Made by a program: the position numbers and the translations under genes. Positions 27,278 through 36,395 of a stretch of 64,000 bases of DNA are shown piece after piece; within the stretch, counting starts at the first letter, position 1; the number at the start of each line of letters is the position of its first letter. This DNA is from Aeromicrobium endophyticum. GTDB lineage: Bacteria > Actinomycetota > Actinomycetes > Propionibacteriales > Nocardioidaceae. The DNA lies in contig NZ_QUBR01000002.1 of assembly GCF_003586285.1 (NCBI RefSeq), forward strand, positions 186,001 to 250,000, given 5' to 3'. The notes below the pieces were generated by a model that saw only the letters and a list, made by a program, of their open reading frames with translations, did no database searches and was not told where the DNA came from.

Positions 27278-27296
27278 GGTCCTAGCGTACTGTTCC

Positions 27297-27307
27297 TATT
27301 CGGAATA
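27297..27307. promoter_or_regulatory. Candidate PadR operator
   Basis: TATTCGGAATA, palindromic apart from its centre, sits in the short gap between the divergent PadR and BNR-repeat genes. It is an AT-rich island in a GC-rich context, as expected of a promoter/operator. Confidence 0.45.
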
Positions 27308-27323
27308 CCGGAGGGCGATGGTC

Positions 27324-28415
27324 ATGAGTGACGCGATCCTGCTGGCAGGCACCCGCAAGGGATTGTTCATCGGCCGCTCCGACGAGCACCGCACGCCCTG
27401 GCAGTGGGACGCTCCGGTCTTCCCGATGGAAGAGGTCTACTCGGTCGCCATCGACGAGCGAGGATCGTCGCCGCGGCTCCTCGCCGGCTCCACGAGCATG
27501 CACTACGGGCCACAGGTGCTGTGGTCGGACGACCTCGGGCGCACGTGGGATCGGTCGCACGCCGGCACCGTCCGGTTCCCGGAGGGCCTCGGCGCCTCGG
27601 TCGAGCGGGTGTGGCAGATCGCGCCCTCACCCGCCGAGGGTGACGTCGTCTGGGCGGGCACCCAACCGTCCGCCTTGTTCCGCTCCGAAGACCGCGGCGA
27701 GACCTTCGAGCTGGTGCGAAGCCTGTGGGACCACCCTCACCGTCCGGAGTGGGGCGAGGGCTTCGGGGGTCAGGCGATCCACACGATCGTCCCGCACCCC
27801 ACCGAGGGCGACGTCGTGACGATCGCGATGTCGACCGGCGGTGTGTACCGCTCGACCGACGGTGGAGCGAGCTGGACCCCGCACAACCGGGGCATCACCA
27901 CCGAGTTCCTGCCGGGGGAGCCGCCGGAGTTCGGTCAGTGCGTGCACAAGGTCGCGGTCGACGCCGAGGACCCCGATCGGCTGTACGCGCAAAATCACGG
28001 CGGTGTGTTCAGGTCGGACGACGCGGGTCGCAGCTGGACCTCGATCAGCGCGGGTCTGCCGGCCGATTTCGGGTTCCCGATCGTGGCCCACCCTCACCGA
28101 GGCGGCACGGTCTACGTCTACCCGCTGGTCGGCGGTGACCAGCGGTTCCCTCCCGAGGGCCGTCCGGCCGTGTGGCGATCGACGGATGCAGGACAGACCT
28201 GGGAGGAAACCGGCCCCGGAATGCCGGTGGAGGCGTGGACCGCGGTGCTGCGCGATGGCTTCAGCACCGATCGCGAAGACCCCGCCGGGCTCTACGTCGG
28301 CACGCGGCACGGGTCGATCTGGGCCAGCAGCGACGACGGCGGCTCGTGGTCGGAGATCCGTGCCAACCTGCCGGACGTGCTGACGGTCCGTGCGGCGGTG
28401 CTGACGTCCGCGTAG
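27324..28415 (+). CDS. BNR-repeat / sialidase-fold (VPS10-like) protein
   Basis: A 363-aa beta-propeller protein of the exo-alpha-sialidase-like group. Asp-box type repeats are visible: SDDLGRTWDR, SEDRGETFE, STDGGASWTP, SDDAGRSWTS, STDAGQTWEE and SSDDGGSWSE. No signal peptide is evident, so it is likely cytoplasmic and unlikely to be a true sialidase. The start ATG 27324 has GGAGGG 8 bases upstream; ATG 27318 is too close to it. It is probably regulated by the divergent PadR. Substrate unknown. Confidence 0.8.
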   Translation: MSDAILLAGTRKGLFIGRSDEHRTPWQWDAPVFPMEEVYSVAIDERGSSPRLLAGSTSMHYGPQVLWSDDLGRTWDRSHAGTVRFPEGLGASVERVWQIAPSPAEGDVVWAGTQPSALFRSEDRGETFELVRSLWDHPHRPEWGEGFGGQAIHTIVPHPTEGDVVTIAMSTGGVYRSTDGGASWTPHNRGITTEFLPGEPPEFGQCVHKVAVDAEDPDRLYAQNHGGVFRSDDAGRSWTSISAGLPADFGFPIVAHPHRGGTVYVYPLVGGDQRFPPEGRPAVWRSTDAGQTWEETGPGMPVEAWTAVLRDGFSTDREDPAGLYVGTRHGSIWASSDDGGSWSEIRANLPDVLTVRAAVLTSA

Positions 28416-28438
28416 TTACCTACGGGTAACCTGGTGGG

Positions 28439-28897
28439 ATGTCGTCGACTCTCGCGCTCTACAAGAAGATCACCGCGCTGCCGCAGGGCAAGCGCATCTT
28501 CTCGGTCCTGTTCTCGCAGAAGGCTCCGTACTTCGCCTCGGTGCACCTGAGCGTCGAGGAGATGAAGCCTCACCTGGGGCAGGTCGTGGTCCCCAAGCGC
28601 CGCTCGGTGCAGAACCACATCGGCACGGTCCACGCGATCGCGGCGTGCAACGGCCTCGAGGCGGCCATGGGCCTGCTGGCCGAGGCGACGTGCCCGCCCG
28701 ACATGCGCTGGCTGCCCAAGGGCATGGACGTGCAGTACCTCGCCAAGTCGACGACGTCGCTGACGTGCACGGCCGAGTCCACGGAGGCCGACTGGGCCGG
28801 GGCTCCCGACGTGCCCATCACGGTCAAGGCGGTCACGAAGGACGGCACCGTGACCGTCGCCGGCACGATCCACCTGTGGGTCGTCCCGAAGAAGTAA
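28439..28897 (+). CDS. DUF4442 hotdog-fold protein
   Basis: A 152-aa protein resembling the DUF4442/thioesterase-like hotdog family: MKPHLGQVVVPKRRSVQNHIGTVHAIAACNGLEAAMGLLAEAT contains the HIGTVHA(I)A..N..E segment of the hotdog helix, followed by MRWLPKGMDVQYLAKSTTSL and a closing VTVAGTIHLWVVPKK. Probably an acyl-CoA-binding or thioesterase-like enzyme of unknown substrate. It starts 23 bp after the BNR gene. Confidence 0.75.
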   Translation: MSSTLALYKKITALPQGKRIFSVLFSQKAPYFASVHLSVEEMKPHLGQVVVPKRRSVQNHIGTVHAIAACNGLEAAMGLLAEATCPPDMRWLPKGMDVQYLAKSTTSLTCTAESTEADWAGAPDVPITVKAVTKDGTVTVAGTIHLWVVPKK

Positions 28898-28934
28898 TGG
28901 CACCGCGCTGAGGCCCTGGGTCATACTCGACCGC

Positions 28935-29471
28935 ATGGGGGATCGGAGTCGTCATTGTCGCGTCGTCGGGGGCGCCGGGTGCGTGGTCGTCGTGGCGGCG
29001 CTGCTGGCCGCGTGCAGTCCCGAGCAGGTCGGCACGCTGGCGCTGACGCAGCGTGACGGCAGCCCGGTCGTCGCGGTGATGCGCTGCGACGACACCGCTC
29101 TGGAGCGAGTCGCGATCTCCCACGCGGGGCCGTTGCGATCTGACGGGCCACGCCAGTCGGTCGTCGACGCGCGCTGGTCCACCGACCAGGAGGACGACGA
29201 CATCATCGTGCTCGACACGTCCCGCCCGGGCCGCGAGTGGGACGTGCACAAGCGTGTCGGCGACCTGGACGACGACGAGACCTATTCGGTCTCCGCCGGT
29301 GGCGACACGGACCACTCGATGGGTTCGGTCGGTTTCACGACGGCCGAGCTCGCGATGCTGCCGGAGGGCCGGTGGCTGACCGCCGACAGCGAGCCCGAGG
29401 CGTCCACCGGGGTGCGACCGACCGTTACCAACCTGAAGGCGCTGCGGTCGCATTTCTGCGGCGCCGGCTGA
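28935..29471 (+). CDS. Hypothetical lipoprotein
   Basis: A 178-aa protein with an N-terminal lipoprotein signal (VVGGAGCVVVVAALLAAC, lipobox LAAC) followed by a globular domain with two further Cys residues (MRCDD and HFCGAG at the end) that could pair. No recognised domain. It is probably anchored outside the membrane. Confidence 0.7.
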   Translation: MGDRSRHCRVVGGAGCVVVVAALLAACSPEQVGTLALTQRDGSPVVAVMRCDDTALERVAISHAGPLRSDGPRQSVVDARWSTDQEDDDIIVLDTSRPGREWDVHKRVGDLDDDETYSVSAGGDTDHSMGSVGFTTAELAMLPEGRWLTADSEPEASTGVRPTVTNLKALRSHFCGAG

Positions 29472-29528
29472 TCTGCTGGTGATCGTGGCTCACCGCAGGT
29501 GAGCCGGGTGATCCGCCGGGTCCGGACG

Positions 29529-30569
29529 TCAGCGCGTCGGGTCGAGCAGCACCTTGGCCTGCGACGTGCGACCCGAGTCGAGCTCGTCCATCATCGCTGC
29601 GAGACCGTCGAGCCCGATCGTCGCGGTGTGGAGCGAGTCGACCTGCACGGAACCGTCGGCGAGCGAGCGCATCGCGCCGACGAAGTCGTCGTGCGTGTAG
29701 GCGAGCGAGCCGATCACGGTGAGCTCACGTACCTGCCAGTCGCCGTAGCTGACGGTCGAGTCGGTCATCGGGAAGCCGAGCAACGACAGCGTGCCGCCGC
29801 GGCGCACCATCTCCGACGACGGCTTGAGCAGGGCGGCGGCACCGGTGCACTCGTAGAGGACGTCGACGCCGAGGCCGTCCGTGACGTCCTGGATCCACGC
29901 GGCCGACGCGTCGCCCGGCGCGACGACGTCGGTGAAGCCGAGTGCAGTGGCGGCAGCACGGCGCTCCTCGTTGGGCTCGATGACGAGCAGGCGACCGGCG
30001 CCGGCGTGGCGGGCGTGCTGGGCGGCGAGTAGGCCGATCGGTCCGGCGCCCTGGACGACCACGACTGCGCCGAGGGGCTGACGTGTGCGGCGCACGGCGT
30101 GGAACGTCACCGCCGTCGGCTCGACGATCGCGGCCTGGACGTCGGTCAGGCCGTCGATGACCGGCATGACGCGTCGCGCGGACACGACGAGCGACGTCGC
30201 GAATCCGCCGTGGGCCGGGGCATCGGGGGTGACGCCGTTGGCCTCGGCGAAGGCGGTGTCGCAGTGATCGGCATGGCCGGCCAGACACATCGCACACGTG
30301 CCGCACGCGGGACCGACGCACGCGATGACCCGCTGCCCGGCGGCGACCGACGTGACGTCGGGCGCGACGCGCGCGATCCTCCCCGTCCACTCGTGCCCGA
30401 ACGTCGCGGCGGGGATCTGCCCACCGGACGTGTAGTTGTGCGTGTCGGTCGCGCAGATGCCGCAGAGCGTGATCGTGACCTCTACCTGGCCCGGCGACAG
30501 CTCGTCCGGGGCGGTCTCCTGGTCGAGGACGAGCGAGCTGGGGGCGTCGATGCGTGCATAGGTCGTCAT
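29529..30569 (-). CDS. Zinc-dependent medium-chain alcohol dehydrogenase
   Basis: NAD(P)-dependent oxidoreductase of the MDR family, 346 aa. The catalytic-zinc motif is CGICATDTHNYTSGGQ and FGHEWTGRI. Structural-zinc cysteines are in GPACGTCAMCLAGHADHC. The Rossmann nucleotide motif is VVVQGAGPIGLLAAQHA, and VIEPNEERRAAA suggests an acidic residue ending strand two, favouring NAD. Substrate is not evident; sugar alcohol or threonine-type dehydrogenases look similar. A palindrome over the start codon suggests tight repression. Confidence 0.88.
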   Translation of the reverse strand: MTTYARIDAPSSLVLDQETAPDELSPGQVEVTITLCGICATDTHNYTSGGQIPAATFGHEWTGRIARVAPDVTSVAAGQRVIACVGPACGTCAMCLAGHADHCDTAFAEANGVTPDAPAHGGFATSLVVSARRVMPVIDGLTDVQAAIVEPTAVTFHAVRRTRQPLGAVVVVQGAGPIGLLAAQHARHAGAGRLLVIEPNEERRAAATALGFTDVVAPGDASAAWIQDVTDGLGVDVLYECTGAAALLKPSSEMVRRGGTLSLLGFPMTDSTVSYGDWQVRELTVIGSLAYTHDDFVGAMRSLADGSVQVDSLHTATIGLDGLAAMMDELDSGRTSQAKVLLDPTR

Positions 30570-30598
30570 GTTTCCACCGTAACAAGTGGTTGAAACAT
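30568..30598. promoter_or_regulatory. Candidate operator over the alcohol dehydrogenase start
   Basis: ATGTTTC (30568-30574) and GAAACAT (30592-30598) form an inverted repeat extended inward by ACC and GGT around an AT-rich centre. One arm overlaps the start codon of the minus-strand dehydrogenase gene. The size and symmetry fit a dimeric repressor site (GntR/LacI type), but no regulator gene is adjacent. Confidence 0.5.
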
Positions 30599-30663
30599 GA
30601 ACTAGTCCACCAGTGCTCGCCTTGGTACATCCGACCTCGAAGCGCTAGGACCGAGTCCTGCTT

Positions 30664-31023
30664 CTAGGGCGCGGTCGAGGTGAGGGAGAGCCGGATCGCC
30701 CAGCCGACGAAGAGCGAGATCGGGATGCTGGCCAGCGCCACGGCCGTCGCCGAGACGAGGACGACCAGCCCCTCGCCGCGCCGGCCGCTCATGATCATGG
30801 CGAGGCGGCCGGTCAGGAACGCGGCGAAGCACAGCACGGCCGCCACCGCCGTGGCGACGACGATCGCAGCATGCGTCCGGCCGACGAGGACCTGCCGGTC
30901 GTCGACACGGTGCCCGAGCAGGACGCTGGCGACGACCAGGGCCGCACCGGCGAGGAGGAGGAGCTCCGGCCAGAACCGGCGGCCGACACGTCGTGTGCCG
31001 ACGTGGGCGATGGCGGGCTTCAT
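30664..31023 (-). CDS. Hypothetical three-helix membrane protein
   Basis: A 119-aa protein with three predicted membrane helices: LLLLAGAALVVASVLL, AIVVATAVAAVLCFAAFL and VVLVSATAVALASIPISLFVG, separated by short charged loops. No family recognised. ATG 31023 has the only suitable start. Confidence 0.65.
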   Translation of the reverse strand: MKPAIAHVGTRRVGRRFWPELLLLAGAALVVASVLLGHRVDDRQVLVGRTHAAIVVATAVAAVLCFAAFLTGRLAMIMSGRRGEGLVVLVSATAVALASIPISLFVGWAIRLSLTSTAP

Positions 31024-31124
31024 GATGTGCCGAGGCTAGTCGTGTCGCACCGTCGTTCCAGCAGATTGACAGGGTGTCTGGGTAGGCTCATGCTTTGCTC
31101 AACTCTTCTGACCTAGGCGGCACC

Positions 31125-31745
31125 GTGAAGCGCATCCTGATCGTGTTCACCGCCCTCGTCGGTCTCGGGCTGGTCGCCGGCGCATCCACGGTGCTCGTCG
31201 AGGGCGCCGACCGCTCGGGGCAGCCTGAGATCGCGCAGGGTCCGACGGCCATCGCCCGACCGGCCGGTGGCGACGCGCAGCCCGCGGTCGACGTCGAGGA
31301 CGCTGGTGCCGTGCGGGTCGTCGACCCGATGCTCGTCGTGAACAAGGACGGGTCAGCCGCCGTGGGAGCCTTCGCCGACAACAGCACGAGCTCGGACGTC
31401 ACCCTGATGGGTGTTGCCGTCTGGGTCGATCGGCAGCCTGTGCGGGTCAGCTCCACGGAGATGTGGCTGCCGGTGCTCGCCGGTGATCGTTCCCAGGTCG
31501 GCGCTGCCTCCGACGCGGGGGGCTTCGTGCTGCCGAGCGGGATCGTGCCCGGAGCGTCTGCGGAGATCGCGTTCCGGTTCGACGACGGCACGTGCGTGCT
31601 CGCCGACGTCGCTGCCGTGGCGCGCTCCGACGAGCACGACGGGATCTATCCCACGAGCAACAGGCCGATCGGTCCGGTCACAGGCGGCGCCCCGCCGCCG
31701 CGTTCGACGCCGTGTGGCAGCGATCAGGACGACACCACCTCGTAG
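31125..31745 (+). CDS. Hypothetical exported protein
   Basis: A 206-aa protein with an N-terminal signal or anchor (VKRILIVFTALVGLGLVAGAS) and a secreted beta-rich body (VRVVDPMLVVNKDGSAAVGAFADNST, VTLMGVAVWVDRQPVRVSSTEMWLPV, ASAEIAFRFDDGTCVLADVAAV). The pattern resembles small extracellular proteins with an immunoglobulin-like or copper-chaperone-like fold, but I cannot assign it. GTG 31125 is preferred; a TTG at 31095 would extend it by ten residues. Confidence 0.6.
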   Translation: MKRILIVFTALVGLGLVAGASTVLVEGADRSGQPEIAQGPTAIARPAGGDAQPAVDVEDAGAVRVVDPMLVVNKDGSAAVGAFADNSTSSDVTLMGVAVWVDRQPVRVSSTEMWLPVLAGDRSQVGAASDAGGFVLPSGIVPGASAEIAFRFDDGTCVLADVAAVARSDEHDGIYPTSNRPIGPVTGGAPPPRSTPCGSDQDDTTS

Positions 31746-31817
31746 CGGGCGACGGGCAAGGCCCTGGATAAAGTGGCGACCTGTCACCGTGCCGTCCCAC
31801 GTCCGACCAGGAGCGAT

Positions 31818-32360
31818 GTGATCACCCGTTCTCCCTCCGCCGAGCGCCGCGTCATGCGCCTCGTCCAGCTCGTCGCTGCATCCTGCGCATCGTTGGCACT
31901 CGCCGCGTGCTCGTCGTCCGATCCGGGCGAGCCCTCAGCCGGTCGGGGTACGCCATCGGCGACTGCCTCGGCCAGCTCGGCTGCGCCGACCGCCGCCTCG
32001 CCGTCGACTGGGTCCGGGAAGACTGACGTGATCGACACGTACTGCGCCGCCACCCGTGCCGCTGGGGCAGCCAAGGCCAGCACGGTCGGCGAGGACCTCG
32101 CGGCCACGCGGGCCCAGGCCAAGGCCACGAGGGCGCTCTCGTCCCTCCCGGACGCACCCCCGGGCATCGAGGTGTTCGCAACGTCCGCCGACGAGTCCGC
32201 TGCCGTGCTCGAGCAGTTCCCGGCCGGCGACCAGGTCGCCGACATCGGCCTGGACCCCCGCTTCGCGGCGGTCGCGAAGAAGGCGGCCGGCGATGCGGGC
32301 TACCGCGAGTTCATCAGCTGGACGATCCAGACCTGCAAGCTGGCGCCGTCCGGCGGCTGA
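31818..32360 (+). CDS. Hypothetical lipoprotein
   Basis: A 180-aa lipoprotein. [21 protein letters not shown] carries the signal and lipobox. A Ser/Ala/Thr/Pro-rich linker follows, then a helical domain with two Cys ([13 protein letters not shown] and [11 protein letters not shown]) that probably form a disulfide. GTG 31818 has AGGAG at good spacing; ATG 31854 would also leave a complete signal. No known function. It precedes miaB by 31 bp. Confidence 0.7.
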   Translation: MITRSPSAERRVMRLVQLVAASCASLALAACSSSDPGEPSAGRGTPSATASASSAAPTAASPSTGSGKTDVIDTYCAATRAAGAAKASTVGEDLAATRAQAKATRALSSLPDAPPGIEVFATSADESAAVLEQFPAGDQVADIGLDPRFAAVAKKAAGDAGYREFISWTIQTCKLAPSGG

Positions 32361-32391
32361 CCTGGGCTCCGCCACGTATCATCGACCAGTC

Positions 32392-33861
32392 ATGACGAAG
32401 ACCTACGAAGTGCGCACCTACGGCTGCCAGATGAACGTCCACGACTCCGAGCGCCTGGGCGGATTGCTGGAGACCGACGGCTACGTGCGGGCCGAGGACG
32501 GCGCGACGCCCGACCTCGTCGTGTTCAACACGTGCGCGGTGCGCGAGAACGCCGACAACAAGCTGTACGGCAACCTCGGCCACATCGCCTCGGTCAAGGA
32601 GAAGAACCCCGGCATGCAGATCGCCGTGGGCGGCTGCCTGGCGCAGAAGGACCGCGACACCATCACCAAGAAGGCGCCGTACGTCGACGTCGTCTTCGGC
32701 ACGCACAACATCGGCTCGCTGCCGGTGCTGCTGGAGCGGGCGCGGATCGCCGAGGAGTCGCAGGTCGAGATCCTCGAGTCGCTCGAGGTCTTCCCGTCGA
32801 CGCTGCCCACCAAGCGCGACTCGGTGTTCGCGGCCTGGGTCTCGATCAGCGTCGGGTGCAACAACACGTGCACGTTCTGCATCGTCCCCGCCCTGCGCGG
32901 CAAGGAGAAGGACCGTCGCCCCGGTGACGTCCTCGCCGAGATCAAGGCCCTGGTCGCCGACGGCGTGGTCGAGGTGACGCTGCTGGGCCAGAACGTCAAC
33001 GCCTACGGCGTCGAGTTCGGCGACCGGCAGGCCTTCGCCAAGCTGCTGCGCGCGTGCGGCGAGATCGAGGGCCTCGAGCGGGTCCGCTTCACGAGCCCGC
33101 ACCCCAAGGACTTCACCGACGACGTCATCGCGGCGATGGCCGAGACCCACAACGTCATGCCGCAGCTGCACATGCCACTGCAGTCGGGCTCCGACCGCGT
33201 GCTCAAGGCCATGCGCCGCTCGTACCGCCAGGACAAGTTCCTCGGCATCATCGACCGCGTCCGCGAAGCGATGCCCGACGCGGCCATCACGACGGACATC
33301 ATCGTCGGCTTCCCCGGCGAGACCGAGGAGGACTTCGCCGCCACGATGGACGTGGTGCGGCGCGCCAGGTTCACGAGCGCGTTCACCTTCCAGTACTCCA
33401 AGCGTCCGGGCACGCCCGCCGCCGAGCTGCCCGACCAGCTGCCCAAGGAGGTCGTGCAGGAGCGCTACATGCGCCTGACGCAGGTCGTCGACGAGGTCGC
33501 GACCGCCGAGGCCAAGAAGCAGGAGGGCCGCGTCGTCGAGCTGCTCGTGGCCGACCACGAGGGCAAGAAGGACGGTGCCACGCGGCGCCTCACTGGTCGC
33601 GCCCGCGACAACCGGCTCGTGCACTTCGTCCCCGGCGACCACGACGTGCGCCCCGGCGACATGGTCGAGGTGCGGGTCACCCACGCCGCGCCGCACCACC
33701 TCGTCAGCGACGACGCGCCGCTGGCCTATCGCCGCACGCCGGCCGGTGACGCCTGGGAGTCGCGCCAGGGACGCACCGAGGTGCGCTCGGTCGGCCTCGG
33801 CATGCCGACGCTGGGTGTGCCCGACCCGCTGCCGGTCGTCGAGTCGGCCTGCGCGATCTGA
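32392..33861 (+). CDS. miaB: tRNA-2-methylthio-N6-dimethylallyladenosine synthase
   Basis: Radical-SAM methylthiotransferase that adds the 2-methylthio group at A37 of tRNAs already modified by MiaA. The UPF0004 domain supplies three Cys (TYGCQMN, NTCAVRE, GGCLAQ) for the second cluster. The radical-SAM motif is [12 protein letters not shown], followed by [10 protein letters not shown] and the C-terminal TRAM domain ([33 protein letters not shown]). It is 489 aa, complete. MiaA is in the same window at 45150. Confidence 0.96.
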   Translation: MTKTYEVRTYGCQMNVHDSERLGGLLETDGYVRAEDGATPDLVVFNTCAVRENADNKLYGNLGHIASVKEKNPGMQIAVGGCLAQKDRDTITKKAPYVDVVFGTHNIGSLPVLLERARIAEESQVEILESLEVFPSTLPTKRDSVFAAWVSISVGCNNTCTFCIVPALRGKEKDRRPGDVLAEIKALVADGVVEVTLLGQNVNAYGVEFGDRQAFAKLLRACGEIEGLERVRFTSPHPKDFTDDVIAAMAETHNVMPQLHMPLQSGSDRVLKAMRRSYRQDKFLGIIDRVREAMPDAAITTDIIVGFPGETEEDFAATMDVVRRARFTSAFTFQYSKRPGTPAAELPDQLPKEVVQERYMRLTQVVDEVATAEAKKQEGRVVELLVADHEGKKDGATRRLTGRARDNRLVHFVPGDHDVRPGDMVEVRVTHAAPHHLVSDDAPLAYRRTPAGDAWESRQGRTEVRSVGLGMPTLGVPDPLPVVESACAI

Positions 33862-33890
33862 CGATCGCCTCCGCCCCCGGCGGGAGAGCT

Positions 33891-33914
33891 CGGTCCTAGG
33901 ACCGTCCGGACGGT
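33891..33914. promoter_or_regulatory. Two overlapping perfect 14-bp palindromes
   Basis: CGGTCCTAGGACCG (33891-33904) and ACCGTCCGGACGGT (33901-33914) share four bases, with centres 10 bp apart, one helical turn. They lie about 120 bp upstream of the exported peptidase gene. Candidate regulator sites. Confidence 0.45.
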
Positions 33915-34035
33915 ACAGCGTGTCTGGGTCGACGTTTCCGTTTCGACACCGATTTTCTGTTGCGCAACGAAACCGTCCGTGTGATGTTGGGCGGGTCGGT
34001 CCGGCACAGGGTCGGTCGATCCCATTGGGGGGAAC

Positions 34036-35724
34036 ATGCAGAAGAAGATCATCGGGACGTTGGCGGCCGCGGCCGTCGCGACCGCGACGCTGAGCGGAGC
34101 GGGCCTCTCGTCCGCGCAGGCCGCACCGGCGGACGAGGGCGTGACGATCGCGAAGTCGTCGATCAACTGGGGCACGTGCACCAGCGCGCGTCTGCAGAAG
34201 GCTGGCGCCGAGTGCGCCAAGGTGGCGGTCCCGCTCGACTGGGCCAAGCCGCGCGGCAAGAAGATCAAGATCGCGATCTCGCGCATGAAGCACACCGTCA
34301 AGAAGAGCAAGTACCAGGGCGTCATGCTCGTCAACCCCGGCGGACCCGGCGGATCGGGCCTGTCCCTGTCGCTGCTGCAGGGTGCGATCCCGGAGTACCG
34401 CGGCCAGGACGTCGGCGGCGCGTACGACTGGATCGGCTTCGACCCTCGCGGCGTGGGCGAGAGCGAGCCCGCAGTGAGCTGCGACCCCAACTGGGCCGGC
34501 TACAACCGTCCCAAGTACGACCCGACCAAGAAGGTCCCGTACCGCACGTACAGCAAGAAGGACCCGTGGCCGCGCATCACCAACGCCTACACGCGGGCGT
34601 GCAAGGCCAAGAACAGCAAGGGCATCCTGCGTCACCTGACGACGAAGGACGTCGCCCGTGACCTCAACCTGATCCGCCAGCGTCTCGGCGCCAGCAAGAT
34701 CAACTACTACGGCTTCTCGTACGGCACGTACCTGGGCCAGGTCTTCTCGTCGATGTTCCCCGACAAGGTTCGCCGCATGGTCTTCGACGGCACCGTCGAC
34801 CCCCGTGGCGTCTGGTACGAGGCCAACCTCAGCCAGGACAAGGCCTTCGACCGCAACATCAACATCTGGTTCAAGTGGCTGGCCAAGAACGACAGCACCT
34901 ACCACCTGGGCAGCTCGAAGACCGCGGTGCGCAACAAGTTCTACGGCACCCGTGACGCCCTGTACTCCAACCCCGTGACGGCGCCCGGTGGCGTCCACGG
35001 CGGCAGCGACAAGCTCGGTGGCAGCGAGTGGACCGACGCGTTCCTCAACGCCGGCTACTACGAGTCGACGTGGACCGACCTGGCCAACACCTTCTCGTCG
35101 TACTACAACAACGGCGACGTCAAGGCGCTCGAGTCGGCCTACCTCGACGCATCGGGCTTCGGCGACGACAACGGCTACGCGGTCTACCTCGGCGTGCAGT
35201 GCACCGACACGTCGTGGCCGCAGAGCTGGAAGAAGTGGCGCGCCGACAACCAGCGCATCGCCAAGAAGAATCCCTTCCTGACGTGGTCGAACGCCTGGTA
35301 CAACGAGTCGTGCCGTCACTGGCCGGCCCCGTCGCGCACGCCGCAGAAGATCAACGGGTCGAAGGTCAAGAGCGTCCTGATGCTCAACGAGACCCTCGAC
35401 GCGGCGACGCCCTACGAGGGCAGCCTGCAGGTCCGCAAGCTGTTCCCGGGTGCGAGCCTGGTCGCGACGCAGGGTGGCACGACGCACTCCAACTCGCTCA
35501 ACGGCTACGCGTGCGTCGACAACAAGATCGCCCGTTACCTGTACAACGGCAAGCTGCCCAAGCGTGCCAAGGGCAACCGCGCCGACGCGTACTGCAAGGC
35601 GATCCCGCAGCCCAGCCCTGAGCCGGTCACCGGTTCGGCGCAGCTGTCGTCGCAGTCCGAGAAGGCCCGCACTGTCCTGCAGCAGGTCCGGCTCGAGCAG
35701 CAGAAGATCGCAGCGCCGCGCTGA
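34036..35724 (+). CDS. Exported alpha/beta-hydrolase, tripeptidyl aminopeptidase-like
   Basis: A 562-aa secreted serine peptidase of the SCO7095/tripeptidyl aminopeptidase group. It has a signal peptide (IIGTLAAAAVATATLSGAGLSSAQA), an oxyanion-hole region VNPGGPGGSG, IGFDPRGVGESEP, and the nucleophile elbow GFSYGTYLGQVF. The C-terminal TAP-like region holds LNETLDAATPYEGSLQVRKLFPG (Asp) and GGTTHSNSLNGYACVD (His). GGGGGGAA precedes ATG 34036. It probably trims N-terminal peptides outside the cell. A strong terminator follows. Confidence 0.88.
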   Translation: MQKKIIGTLAAAAVATATLSGAGLSSAQAAPADEGVTIAKSSINWGTCTSARLQKAGAECAKVAVPLDWAKPRGKKIKIAISRMKHTVKKSKYQGVMLVNPGGPGGSGLSLSLLQGAIPEYRGQDVGGAYDWIGFDPRGVGESEPAVSCDPNWAGYNRPKYDPTKKVPYRTYSKKDPWPRITNAYTRACKAKNSKGILRHLTTKDVARDLNLIRQRLGASKINYYGFSYGTYLGQVFSSMFPDKVRRMVFDGTVDPRGVWYEANLSQDKAFDRNINIWFKWLAKNDSTYHLGSSKTAVRNKFYGTRDALYSNPVTAPGGVHGGSDKLGGSEWTDAFLNAGYYESTWTDLANTFSSYYNNGDVKALESAYLDASGFGDDNGYAVYLGVQCTDTSWPQSWKKWRADNQRIAKKNPFLTWSNAWYNESCRHWPAPSRTPQKINGSKVKSVLMLNETLDAATPYEGSLQVRKLFPGASLVATQGGTTHSNSLNGYACVDNKIARYLYNGKLPKRAKGNRADAYCKAIPQPSPEPVTGSAQLSSQSEKARTVLQQVRLEQQKIAAPR

Positions 35725-35746
35725 CCCCGGGGTCCGCGTGACGTGG

Positions 35747-35780
35747 ACGGCCCGCCCCGCTGGTGCAGGGGGCGGGCCGT
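35747..35780 (+). terminator. Strong GC hairpin after the exported peptidase gene
   Basis: ACGGCCCGCCCC (35747-35758) pairs perfectly with GGGGCGGGCCGT (35769-35780) around a 10-base loop, 23 bp after the stop at 35724. No T-run follows, which is common for actinobacterial terminators. Confidence 0.65.
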
Positions 35781-35831
35781 TCGACGTCCGGCGACGTCGA
35801 CGTCGCGTCGCCGACACCCGATGATGGGGGC

Positions 35832-36395
35832 ATGACCGACATCAAGCAGGTGCTGCACGACCGTCTCGCCGTGATGCGATCCGCGGTGCTCGCCGCGGTC
35901 GACGGGGTGGGCGAGCACGACCTGCGGCGTCCGCTGACCCCGACCGGCACCAACCTCATCGGGTTGGTCAAGCACCTGACGGGCGTCGAGCACGGTTACT
36001 TCGGCGACTCGTTCGGACGTCCGGCCCCCGACGTCCTGCCCTGGGTGGCCGACGGCTCGGTGTGGGACGGTGCCGACATGTGGGCCACGGCGGACGAGTC
36101 GAGCGACGAGATCGTCGCGCTCTACCGCCGCGCGTGCGCCCACAGCGACGAGACGATCGCGTTGCTGGACGTCGACAGCCCCGGACGGGTGCCGCACTGG
36201 CAGGGCGACCAGGCCGACACGACGCTCGGGCACCTGCTCGTCTGGGTCGTGTCGGAGACCGCCCAGCACGCCGGCCACGCCGAGATCGTGCGCGAGCTGG
36301 TCGACGGACGCGCCGGCTCCGACACGTCGAGTGCCGGTGCCGACTGGGTGGCCCACACGGCCCGCGTGCAGGCTGCCGCCGACGCCTTCCGCTAG
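35832..36395 (+). CDS. DinB-family (DUF664) protein
   Basis: A 187-aa four-helix-bundle protein of the DinB/DUF664 superfamily, which includes mycothiol-dependent metal enzymes. The metal-ligand histidines appear as LIGLVKHLTGVEHGYFGDSFG and WVVSETAQHAGHAEIVRELVDG. PTGTNLIGLVKHL is typical of DUF664. In mycothiol-producing Actinobacteria such proteins may act as mycothiol transferases; that is inference here. Its stop overlaps the convergent yhgE gene by 4 bp. Confidence 0.85.
   Translation: MTDIKQVLHDRLAVMRSAVLAAVDGVGEHDLRRPLTPTGTNLIGLVKHLTGVEHGYFGDSFGRPAPDVLPWVADGSVWDGADMWATADESSDEIVALYRRACAHSDETIALLDVDSPGRVPHWQGDQADTTLGHLLVWVVSETAQHAGHAEIVRELVDGRAGSDTSSAGADWVAHTARVQAAADAFR

Noticed and set aside
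30640..30660. TAGGACCGAGTCCT-like symmetry similar to the palindrome at 33891
   Set aside because: Only a partial match to the other site and located downstream of a minus-strand gene, so unlikely to be the same operator.
34036..35724. Assignment of the exported hydrolase as a proline iminopeptidase
   Set aside because: Length and the C-terminal TAP-like segment fit the secreted tripeptidyl aminopeptidase group better.
32314..35817. A 1167-codon open frame on the minus strand opposite miaB and the exported peptidase
   Set aside because: Shadow of strong codon bias; no domain-like sequence, and both sense genes are complete and recognisable.
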